Shown piece after piece: positions 57,855-64,000 of a stretch of 64,000 nucleotides of DNA. Made by a program: the position numbers and the translations under genes. The notes under the pieces were generated by a model. It saw nothing but the letters and a program-made list of their open reading frames with translations. It was not told the DNA's origin and made no database searches. The stretch's first letter is position 1, and each line of letters opens with the position of its first letter. Where the stretch lies: contig NZ_JAPNJW010000002.1 in NCBI RefSeq assembly GCF_026626745.1, forward strand, positions 744,001 through 808,000. The letters run 5' to 3'. The DNA is from Nannocystis sp. RBIL2 (GTDB lineage: Bacteria; Myxococcota_A; Polyangia; Nannocystales; Nannocystaceae).

Positions 57855-58597
57855 GGCCCCGAGAACATGTCCCGAAGTCTCTGAGCTCGCAGGCCGCCCC
57901 CCGCCGCGCTCGCCTCGCCGGACCGTGCGGGCGCCAGCTCGCCGGCGTCGAAGCGGCGCAGGTACTCGGCGTCGACCCCTGGGCAGCTCGCCCGCAGCCC
58001 GCACTCGCTGCAGCCTGCCGCGAACGCCTGCGCCGGCGACGGCACCGCGCGGTCGCGCAGCGGCCCGAGCAAGCACAGCGGCGCCCCGGCGATCGCCGCC
58101 AGCAGCCCGGCCCGCTCGGCCGCCACGAGCGCCTGCAGGGCATACGGCACCGCGACCGCCAACCGCGGCGCCACGGCCCCGTGCCCCTGCGGACGGCCCG
58201 CCGCGACCACCGAGACCTGCCACCCGAGCGCGCCGACGTCGGCGACCAGTCCGGGCACCGCCGCCAGCACCCGCGTGTTCGAGCGCGTCAGCGGCGTCGT
58301 CACCGTCACCGGCAAGCGCGCGGTCCGGGCCGCCCGCAGCGTCGCCGACGCGGCCCGGAACGACCCCTCGCGGCCCGCGTGCCAGTCGTGCGCCGCCGCC
58401 TCGGCCGCGTACAGCCGCACCCTCAGCCCGTCGACCCCCGCGGCCTTCAGCGCGGCCACGTCCTCGGCCGTCAGGCCCGCGGGCCCGGGCGCCGCCAGCA
58501 CCCGCGCGAACCCTGCCGCGCGCGCCGCCGCGGACCAGGCCGCGATCGCTTCGCAGGCGCCGGCCAGCGTCAGGGCCCCGCCAGTCCCTCGCAACAT
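57815..58597 (-). CDS. Radical-SAM-like protein lacking the CxxxCxxC motif
   Basis: A 260-aa protein. The N-terminal half aligns by pattern to the radical SAM barrel (ALKAAGVDGLRVRLYAAEAAAHDWHAG, PVTVTTPLTRSN) but has no CxxxCxxC and no GGEP loop. The C-terminal half keeps APLCLLGPL and CSECGLRASCPGVDAEYL, the same auxiliary-site signature as the neighbouring radical SAM enzymes. It may be a pseudo-enzyme binding substrate or an auxiliary Fe-S cluster. The ATG lies in the first CATG of the adjacent repeat; a longer frame would read through the repeat and is rejected. First of three overlapping genes. Confidence 0.7.
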   Translation of the reverse strand: MLRGTGGALTLAGACEAIAAWSAAARAAGFARVLAAPGPAGLTAEDVAALKAAGVDGLRVRLYAAEAAAHDWHAGREGSFRAASATLRAARTARLPVTVTTPLTRSNTRVLAAVPGLVADVGALGWQVSVVAAGRPQGHGAVAPRLAVAVPYALQALVAAERAGLLAAIAGAPLCLLGPLRDRAVPSPAQAFAAGCSECGLRASCPGVDAEYLRRFDAGELAPARSGEASAAGGGLRAQRLRDMFSGPWLEVSEAACWPI

Positions 58598-58931
58598 GGC
58601 CAAAACCCCCTGTCCTTCCGGACTGGACGGCTCGACTCCCGCCGCCTTCACTGCTTGCCCTTTCGACCAGGACCATTCGACCCTGTCCTCTGCGACATGG
58701 CCCAAACGCCATATCTTTCCGGACAGAGCCGCTCGACGTCCGCCATCACGGCCTGTCTCTTCGACCAGGACCTTTCGCCCATGTCCCGGGAAACATGGCT
58801 CAAACGCCCTGTCCTTCCGAACAAGATCGCTCGACGCCCCTCTTCACGGCCTGTCCCTTCGACCAGGCCCCTTTGCTCCTGTCCTCCGCGACATGTCCGC
58901 AGCGCCCTGTCCCTCCGGACAAACTGCGTCC
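58594..58931. repeat. 98-bp tandem repeat built from 14-bp units
   Basis: ACATG-anchored units start at 58594, 58695, 58793 and 58891: a first unit of 101 bp, two of 98 bp, and a partial fourth. Within them CATG, CCTG and CAGG tetramers recur at 14-bp pitch (for example 58794, 58808, 58822 and onward), so 98 bp equals seven steps. Spacers such as TCCTTCCGGA and CCCTTCGACC recur. The array separates the radical-SAM-like gene from the Tat protein gene and probably lies in the operon leader. Confidence 0.9.
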
Positions 58932-58969
58932 CTCGTCGCCCCGGCGCCAGCCCGCTCGGACCGCGTCGC

Positions 58970-59455
58970 TCAGCTCCACGGCGTCAGCACGGCCTGGCGG
59001 TGCGCCGTCAGCCGCTCGGACAGCGTCAGCAGCCCTGGGATCGCCGGGTCGCCGCGCTCCGCCGCGAGCTGCGTCAGCCGCTGCGCCAGGGCCCGCGCCC
59101 CCTGCTCCTCGACGGCCGTCGACGGCCGGTCGCCCGTGCCCCCGTTGGCGAGGTACAGCGCCAGGCCGCTCGCCTGTGCGACCGCGCGTGGCCCGTCGAC
59201 CTCGGCGCGCAACAGATCGACCTGGAACTTCTTGCCCTCCGGCGTGCGCATCAACACCGGCACCGCCCCGGCCACCAGCGGCAGCACCTGCTCGACGCGC
59301 CACTCGCCGACCGGGCCGACCAGATCGGCCAGCGGCGCCGCGGCCGACGGCACCATCGTGCGCGGGCGGAGCGTACACGCGGTCGAGACGCCGGCAGCGG
59401 CAGCTCCGAGGGCAGCGAGGACCTTGCGACGAGCGACACGCGGCGAAGGCTTCAT
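58970..59455 (-). CDS. Tat-exported small lipoprotein of the radical SAM locus
   Basis: A 161-aa protein. The N-terminus carries a twin-arginine signal (Arg9-Arg10 in VARRKVLAALG) ending in a lipobox-like STAC (Cys27). The mature part has TPEGKKFQVDLLRAEVDGPRAVAQASGLALYLANGGTG, then AVEEQGARALAQRLTQLAAERGD, and it ends TPWS. I do not recognise a fold. Tat export implies that it is folded or modified in the cytoplasm before export, which makes it a possible substrate of the neighbouring radical SAM/HExxH enzymes. It is divergent from the radical SAM-methyltransferase gene. Confidence 0.72.
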   Translation of the reverse strand: MKPSPRVARRKVLAALGAAAAGVSTACTLRPRTMVPSAAAPLADLVGPVGEWRVEQVLPLVAGAVPVLMRTPEGKKFQVDLLRAEVDGPRAVAQASGLALYLANGGTGDRPSTAVEEQGARALAQRLTQLAAERGDPAIPGLLTLSERLTAHRQAVLTPWS

Positions 59456-59676
59456 GCAGTCTTTCCTGATTGGAGCCCAACGTACCCGCCCGCCGCAGCC
59501 TCCGTCAAGGCGACGGCGCCGCCGACCGCTCACGCGTATGCCGAAGCGTGGCCCCCTGGGCCGGGCACCGCGGCCACGCCGACCCACCACCGCCATGACC
59601 GCGACGGCGCGTGAGCCCTCGACCACGCCGAGTGCCCGGCGACCGCCGCGAGGACGCGCTAGCATCGGCGCTGCGC

Positions 59677-61557
59677 ATGGACGACCGCAGCCACCACGGA
59701 GGGACCGGACGCGCCGCGCGAGCCTCGCGGCCGCCGAAGCTCCAGCCCGGGGACTACAAGGCGCTGATCAAGGTCGGCTACGGCTGCAACGAGCACTGCA
59801 CCTTTTGTCACACCCTCGACGTGCGGCCGATCGACGGCGACGCCGAGGAGGTCGAGCGGAAGATCGTCCGCGCCGCAGAGCTGGGGCACGCCATGGTCGT
59901 CCTGTCCGGCGGCGAGCCGACGATCCGCCCCGAGCTGCTCCGCTGGGCCGCGCAGGTGGCCGGCCTCGGCCTCGACCTCGGCCTCGTCACCAACGGCCGC
60001 GCCCTCGCCTACGCCGAGCTCACCGACAAGCTCGTCGCCCATCGCCTGCGCTACGTCTACCTCTCGCTCCACGGCGGCAGCGCGCCCGTACACAACCGCC
60101 TGGTCCGCAGCGACGCCTTCGATCAGGCCCTCGCCGCCCTGCGCAACCTCAGCGGCCGCGGCCTCGACCTCACCGTCAACTGCGTCGTCACCCGCCAGAA
60201 CCTCGCCCACCTGCGCGGCCTCGTCGACCTCGTCGCCGCGTTCGCCGACGTCACCCTCAAGTTCTCGATGGTCGAGCCCAAGGGCGGCGCTGCCCGCAAC
60301 TTCGAGCTGCTGGTGCCGCGCGTCGGCGCCGTCGCCGAGGCCGTCCTCGCCGCGGCCGCGCACGCGCGTGAGCGCGGGGTCCGGGTCCAGCACGGCGGGA
60401 TCCCGCGCTGCCTCCTACCTGGCCTCGAGGACAGCTACAGCGACCTCCGCAGCCACCGCTACTGGACCATGGTCGAGATCGGCGAGCCCGATCTGTTCCC
60501 GGTCGACGACGACAACAAGCGCCACCCGCCGGCCTGCGCCGGCTGCAGCCTGCGCGGCGGCTGCCCCGGGCTCTACCGCGGCTATCACGACGTCCATGGC
60601 GACGGCGAGCTGCGCCCGGTCACCGATCGCGCGCGCGCCAACTCGTTCAACTACACGCTCGAGGCCGTCCACGAGGCCCCCGAGGCCACCTGTCCCTTGC
60701 GACAGGGTCCGCTCGGCGTCACCCCGTGGGAGCGCGGCCGCCACCTGTTCGTCCGCCGCGGCCCCGCCATCGCCCGCTACCGCGCCGACACCCGCGACTT
60801 CACCGACGAGGAGATCGCCGCGGTCAAGCACGACCTCGGCCAGGTCTACGTCGACGCCGCCCGCGGACCGGCCCCCCAGGACTTCGCCCGCGAGCTGGTC
60901 CCGCTGGCCCGCAGCCCGCTGTGCGCCGACTGCCCGCACCTGTCCTCTTGTACAGGGATGTTCGAACCTGTCTTCGAGGACATCTTCACCCGCGACGACG
61001 CAGTCGTGCGCGCGCGCCTGGCCGAGCTCACCGGCGACGTGCTCGACCTCGGCTGCGGCGACGCGCCCTACCTCGACGTCCTGGCCCCGCGGATCGCCGC
61101 CGGCGCGATCCGCTACACCGGCGTCGACCCCGACGCGGCCGCGCTGGCCCGCCTGCGCGCTCGCCTGCCGCCCGGCGCCGAGCTCGAGGTCGGCGACGCC
61201 GAGGCCCTCGAGCTCGGCGAGCGCCGCTTCGACGCGGTCACGATCCTGCGCAGCTATAACCACCTGCGCGACCCCGATCGCGTGCTCGTCACGGCCCTGT
61301 CGCGGCTGCGTCGCGGCGGCGTCCTCGTCGTCTGCGACAACACCGCGTTCGGCCTGGCCCGCACGCCGGCCCAGACCACCCGCGGCGAGCGCTCGACCGC
61401 GCGGCGCGAGCACTACCGCAACGACACCGCGGTCGAGGCCGCCGGGCGGATCGAGGCCGTCGCGGCCGGGCTCGGCGTGAGCCTCGCCGCCCTCGATCGC
61501 CGCGACATCGGCCCGGGCACCAGCAACCAATGGCTGCTGGTCTACAGCCTCGCCTGA
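59677..61557 (+). CDS. Radical SAM enzyme fused to a SAM-dependent methyltransferase
   Basis: A 626-aa two-enzyme protein. Residues 30-330 are radical SAM, with Cys37, Cys41 and Cys44 (CNEHCTFC), LSGGEPTIRPELL, VTNGRAL and a C-terminal PRCLLPG plus CAGCSLRGGCPGLYRGY. A second cysteine group (CPLRQG, CADCPHLSSC) follows at about 340-430. From about 450 a class I methyltransferase begins (VLDLGCGDAPYLDVL, GVDPDAAAL) and ends in the LLVYSLA strand. The fusion suggests a radical step and methylation on one substrate. Two 14-bp units lie in frame (60689 and 60939-60984). Confidence 0.9.
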   Translation: MDDRSHHGGTGRAARASRPPKLQPGDYKALIKVGYGCNEHCTFCHTLDVRPIDGDAEEVERKIVRAAELGHAMVVLSGGEPTIRPELLRWAAQVAGLGLDLGLVTNGRALAYAELTDKLVAHRLRYVYLSLHGGSAPVHNRLVRSDAFDQALAALRNLSGRGLDLTVNCVVTRQNLAHLRGLVDLVAAFADVTLKFSMVEPKGGAARNFELLVPRVGAVAEAVLAAAAHARERGVRVQHGGIPRCLLPGLEDSYSDLRSHRYWTMVEIGEPDLFPVDDDNKRHPPACAGCSLRGGCPGLYRGYHDVHGDGELRPVTDRARANSFNYTLEAVHEAPEATCPLRQGPLGVTPWERGRHLFVRRGPAIARYRADTRDFTDEEIAAVKHDLGQVYVDAARGPAPQDFARELVPLARSPLCADCPHLSSCTGMFEPVFEDIFTRDDAVVRARLAELTGDVLDLGCGDAPYLDVLAPRIAAGAIRYTGVDPDAAALARLRARLPPGAELEVGDAEALELGERRFDAVTILRSYNHLRDPDRVLVTALSRLRRGGVLVVCDNTAFGLARTPAQTTRGERSTARREHYRNDTAVEAAGRIEAVAAGLGVSLAALDRRDIGPGTSNQWLLVYSLA

Positions 61558-61626
61558 GGCGGTTGCCGACCGCTGCGCTCGCCTATCGCTCCCCCGCCCG
61601 ATCGCGTACATAAGCCGCGGAGACCG

Positions 61627-62250
61627 ATGTCGATCACCTTCTACTACACCCCCAATACCAGCGCCTCGCGCGTTCACTGGGTCCTCGAAGAGCTCGGGAT
61701 CCCCTACGACAAGGTCAAGCTCGACCTCCGCGCCGGCGACCAGCACAAGCCGGAGTTCCTCGCCATCAACCCCAACGCCAAGGTGCCCGCCCTCGTGGTC
61801 GACGGCACGCCGATCTTCGAGTCGCTGGCGATCATCATCTACCTGGGCGACCGCTTCGGCGTCGAGAAGGGCCTGTGGCCGCGCGTCGGCTCCGGCGAGC
61901 ACGCCGAGGCGCTGGCGTGGATCGTGTGGGGCTCGGTCACCCTGGGCGGCACGATCTTCCGCATCTTCCACAACACCAGCGAGTGGTTCCCGGCCGACTC
62001 GCGCAACGCGCTGCAGGCCGAGTCCGCCCGCGAGGAGTTCGAGGGCCAGCTCAAGATCCTCGACCAGCGCCTCCAGGGCCGCGAGTACCTGGTCGGCGAC
62101 CACTTCACCCTCGTCGACGCCGCCAACGCCGCCGCGCTCGCCTGGGCCCTGTCGTTCATCAAGGTCGACACCGGCCGCTTCCCCGACCTCACCGCCTGGA
62201 TCGACCGCAGCACCCGCCGGCCCGCCAACCTGGCCACCCACGGCGCCTAG
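61627..62250 (+). CDS. Glutathione S-transferase family protein
   Basis: A 207-aa GST. The thioredoxin-like domain shows FYYTPNTSASRVHWVLEELGIPYD, INPNAKVPALVVDG and ESLAIIIYLGDRFG; the helical domain includes GREYLVGDHFTLVDAANAA. It likely conjugates or reduces electrophiles, or binds thiol cofactors. A TACATAA -10-like box lies at 61607 and GGAG precedes the ATG. It is placed within the radical SAM/MNIO locus and may be part of it. Confidence 0.92.
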   Translation: MSITFYYTPNTSASRVHWVLEELGIPYDKVKLDLRAGDQHKPEFLAINPNAKVPALVVDGTPIFESLAIIIYLGDRFGVEKGLWPRVGSGEHAEALAWIVWGSVTLGGTIFRIFHNTSEWFPADSRNALQAESAREEFEGQLKILDQRLQGREYLVGDHFTLVDAANAAALAWALSFIKVDTGRFPDLTAWIDRSTRRPANLATHGA

Positions 62251-62259
62251 CGCTTCCGC

Positions 62260-62329
62260 CATGTCCGAACGGACAGGTCTTTAAACACCTGCCCGTTCGG
62301 GCATGTCCCTCAGGACCTGTCCCGCATGC
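62260..62329. repeat. 14-bp array forming a 19-bp hairpin before the MNIO gene
   Basis: CATG 62260, CAGG 62274, CCTG 62288, CATG 62302 and CCTG 62316 are in exact 14-bp register. The left half (62260-62278) is nearly the reverse complement of the right half (62287-62305), giving a 19-bp hairpin with one wobble and one mismatch. The last spacer runs into the ATG of the MNIO gene. Confidence 0.92.
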
Positions 62330-63207
62330 CCGACTTCCTCGCCCGCGTCCGCGCCCTCCCCCGCCTCGGCCTCGGCGTCAGCACCGAGTACGGCGCGCGG
62401 CGGCAGGACGGCGCGCTCGATCCGCTCGAGCTGCGGCGGCGCCGGCCCGACTGCGCCGGCTTCCTCGAGGTCGGCGTCGAGGTCGTCAAGGGCCTCGACG
62501 ACGACGCGCGGGCCTGGGCCGCGGCCGGCCTGCCGACCACCTACCACTTCCTCGACATCAACCTCGACGACCCCGACGACTTCGATCCGCCCTGGCTCGC
62601 CGCCGTGCGCACCGTCGCCGCCGAGCTGCGGCCGGCGTGGCTGTGCGGCGACGCCGGCCTGTGGCACCTCGGCCGGCGCGACCGCGGGCACATGCTGCTG
62701 CTGCCGCCGATCCTCGTCGAGGAGGCCGTCGCGCCGCTGGCCGACGGCCTCATCGCGCTGCGCGAGGCGACCGGCCTCGAGGTGCTGCCCGAGAACCCGC
62801 CCGGCGCGGCGTTCGTCGGCGAGCTGCACCTGCTCGACTTCTTCGCCCGCGTCGCCGAGCGCGCCGACACCGGCCTGCTGCTCGACTGCGCCCACCTGGC
62901 CATGTTCCAGCGCGCTCGCGGCCATGCCCCGCGCGCGGGCTTCGACGGCTTCCCGTGGGACCGCGTGGTCGAGCTGCACGTCGCCGGCGGGCGCGTCCAC
63001 GACACCGCCGGGCTCGCGTGGGTCGAGGACGATCACGGCACCGAGGTCCTGCCCGACACCTGGGAGATCGCCGCCGAGGCGGTCCGGCGGGCGATCAACC
63101 TGCGGGCGATCGTCGTCGAGTGCGAGCGCAACCCGATCGACGCGGTGCTGCCGCTGTTCGACCGCGTCGCCGCGCTGTGGCAGGCGCGCGATCCGGAGGC
63201 CGCGTGA
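62326..63207 (+). CDS. DUF692/MNIO-family iron oxidase
   Basis: A 293-aa TIM-barrel protein of the DUF692 (multinuclear non-heme iron, MNIO) family, which modifies Cys or other residues in RiPP precursors (for example MbnB, TglH). Visible features are GLGVSTEYG at the start, VLPENPPG, the DCAHL loop (DxxH), VVELHVAGG and the DDHGTEVLPDTWEI metal segment near the end. It overlaps the next gene by GTGA. No obvious small precursor lies beside it in the window. Confidence 0.9.
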   Translation: MPDFLARVRALPRLGLGVSTEYGARRQDGALDPLELRRRRPDCAGFLEVGVEVVKGLDDDARAWAAAGLPTTYHFLDINLDDPDDFDPPWLAAVRTVAAELRPAWLCGDAGLWHLGRRDRGHMLLLPPILVEEAVAPLADGLIALREATGLEVLPENPPGAAFVGELHLLDFFARVAERADTGLLLDCAHLAMFQRARGHAPRAGFDGFPWDRVVELHVAGGRVHDTAGLAWVEDDHGTEVLPDTWEIAAEAVRRAINLRAIVVECERNPIDAVLPLFDRVAALWQARDPEAA

Positions 63208-63968
63208 GCCGCCTCGACCCGCGGCGCGTCCAGGCCGCGTTGGTCTGCATGCACCTCGATCCCGCCTACGCCGCCGCAGTGCGCGGCCCGGGGCCGCTGC
63301 CCGAGCTGGCCGAGCGCGAGCGCGAGCTGCTGCGCGCCGTCGATCCGCGGGCCCTCGCAGTCGACCCGTACCGCCGCGCGCGGGCCGTGCACGCCCTGCT
63401 CGAAGAGTACCCGGCCGCCGCCGCCCTGCTCGGCGTGCCGGCGGTCGACGCTTTCTTCTCGACGGCGGCGTTCCGTACCTGCGCGTTCGAACATGGCTCG
63501 ATGGCCCTGTCCTTCGGGACATGGCTCGGCGACCAGGCCGGCGGCACGGGCCGGATCGAGGCCGCGATCGCCCGCGCTCGCCGCCCGCGCCCCGGCGCCG
63601 GCGAGGGCCTGGCGTGCAACCCGTGCGTCGCCCCGCTGTTGGTCCCGGTCGGCAGCCTGGCCTGCCTCGAGCGCGTCCGCGCCCGCCTCGGCCCCGACCC
63701 GGCCGCCGCCCTGGCGACCGCTCGCCCGTCGCGCGAGCGACCGCCGCGCGGGCCCGATCGCGAGCCGCTGCTGGTCGAGGCCGGCCCGGGCGGCGAGGTG
63801 TCCCTCGGGACAGCCAGCGAGCCGCTGGTCCGCCTGCTGCTGTTCGCCGGCGACGGCCGGCCGCACGCCGCGCTGGCCGCCGAGGCGGTGCGGCTCGGCG
63901 CCGAGACGCACGAGGCCGACGAGCTGCTGTCCGGCCTGGTCGCCGACGGCCTGCTCGTCGCGCGTTGA
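63204..63968 (+). CDS. MNIO partner-like protein
   Basis: A 254-aa protein starting with a GTG inside the GTGA overlap with the MNIO gene. The first 110 residues are helical (PELAERERELLRAVDPRALAVDPYRRARAVHALLEEYPAAAALLG), a layout like the partner or recognition proteins (MbnC/TglI/BufC types) that sit next to MNIO genes. The C-terminal part ends in a winged-helix-like RLLLFAGDGRPHAALAAEAVRL. Exact family uncertain. Two 14-bp patches lie in frame: five positions at 63478-63537 and one at 63799. Confidence 0.75.
   Translation: MSRLDPRRVQAALVCMHLDPAYAAAVRGPGPLPELAERERELLRAVDPRALAVDPYRRARAVHALLEEYPAAAALLGVPAVDAFFSTAAFRTCAFEHGSMALSFGTWLGDQAGGTGRIEAAIARARRPRPGAGEGLACNPCVAPLLVPVGSLACLERVRARLGPDPAAALATARPSRERPPRGPDREPLLVEAGPGGEVSLGTASEPLVRLLLFAGDGRPHAALAAEAVRLGAETHEADELLSGLVADGLLVAR
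63478..63537. repeat. 14-bp array inside the MNIO partner gene
   Basis: CCTG 63478, CATG 63492, CCTG 63506, CATG 63520 and CAGG 63534 are in exact 14-bp register. The encoded stretch (TCAFEHGSMALSFGTWLGDQ) lies in the middle of the protein at the junction of its two parts. Confidence 0.9.
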
Positions 63969-64000
63969 TTCGGCGAGCGTCGATCGACCACCGCTGCAAG

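Noticed and set aside
58598..58705. Longer N-terminus of the radical-SAM-like protein
   Set aside because: It would be encoded by the 98-bp tandem repeat and has no counterpart in related proteins. The ATG at 58597 is a better start.

Overview
The window looks like a chromosomal piece of a very GC-rich myxobacterium, most likely of the Nannocystaceae type. Reasons: strong third-position G/C bias, many secreted lipoproteins with long Thr/Ser linkers, TPR giants, a kinase-like signalling protein, a eukaryote-like cyclophilin and a large NAD-glutamate dehydrogenase. This is inferred from gene content, not from a phylogenetic marker comparison.

Layout. 0-2.4 kb: a small operon of a His-Gly-Ser repeat peptide, a radical SAM enzyme whose start lies inside the repeat, and an unknown partner. 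2.5-10.7 kb: housekeeping and cell-envelope genes (class D beta-lactamase, PHA-system protein, threonine synthase, YbjQ protein, HflX, M74 endopeptidase, PEBP lipoprotein). 10.8-23.1 kb: a ceramidase-like lipoprotein, a secreted lipoprotein, a 2041-aa TPR protein and a divergent pseudokinase. 23.6-32.1 kb: phosphatase, acyl-CoA dehydrogenase plus APH-type kinase, P460-like lipoprotein, 6S RNA, cyclophilin, acyltransferase, thioredoxin, a decayed acyltransferase and aminopeptidase P. 32.3-37.0 kb: NAD-GDH. 37.4-52.3 kb: more lipoproteins, a TPR protein, penicillin acylase, a ThDP enzyme with a thioesterase, a VWA protein, a FAS1 protein, an outer-membrane protein and a two-component system. 52.4-55.6 kb: tRNA-Leu and uvrA. 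55.7-64.0 kb: a dense peptide-modification locus with two complete radical SAM enzymes (one fused to a methyltransferase), one radical-SAM-like protein lacking its cluster motif, an HExxH peptide-hydroxylase-like protein, a DUF692/MNIO enzyme with a partner, a GST and a Tat-exported small protein.

The most unusual signal is not a gene. The window is peppered with short tetramers, mainly CATG, CCTG or CAGG, repeated at exactly 14-bp pitch and usually separated by TCC-N4-GGA. I count roughly forty places. Some are long arrays: thirteen CATGs in perfect 14-bp register at 6007-6178, seven at 30606, five at 38509 and five at 55624. At 58.6 kb a 98-bp tandem repeat is itself seven 14-bp steps. Arrays sit in intergenic regions, at gene starts where CATG supplies the ATG, and inside reading frames in linker segments. 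I know of no described element with this grammar.

How genes may work together: the minus-strand set at 55.7-59.5 kb and the plus-strand set at 59.7-64.0 kb diverge from a common 220-bp region and look like one peptide- or protein-modifying locus. The left-edge operon is a second, simpler one. The four radical SAM-type proteins share a C-terminal CxxC-x5-C signature.
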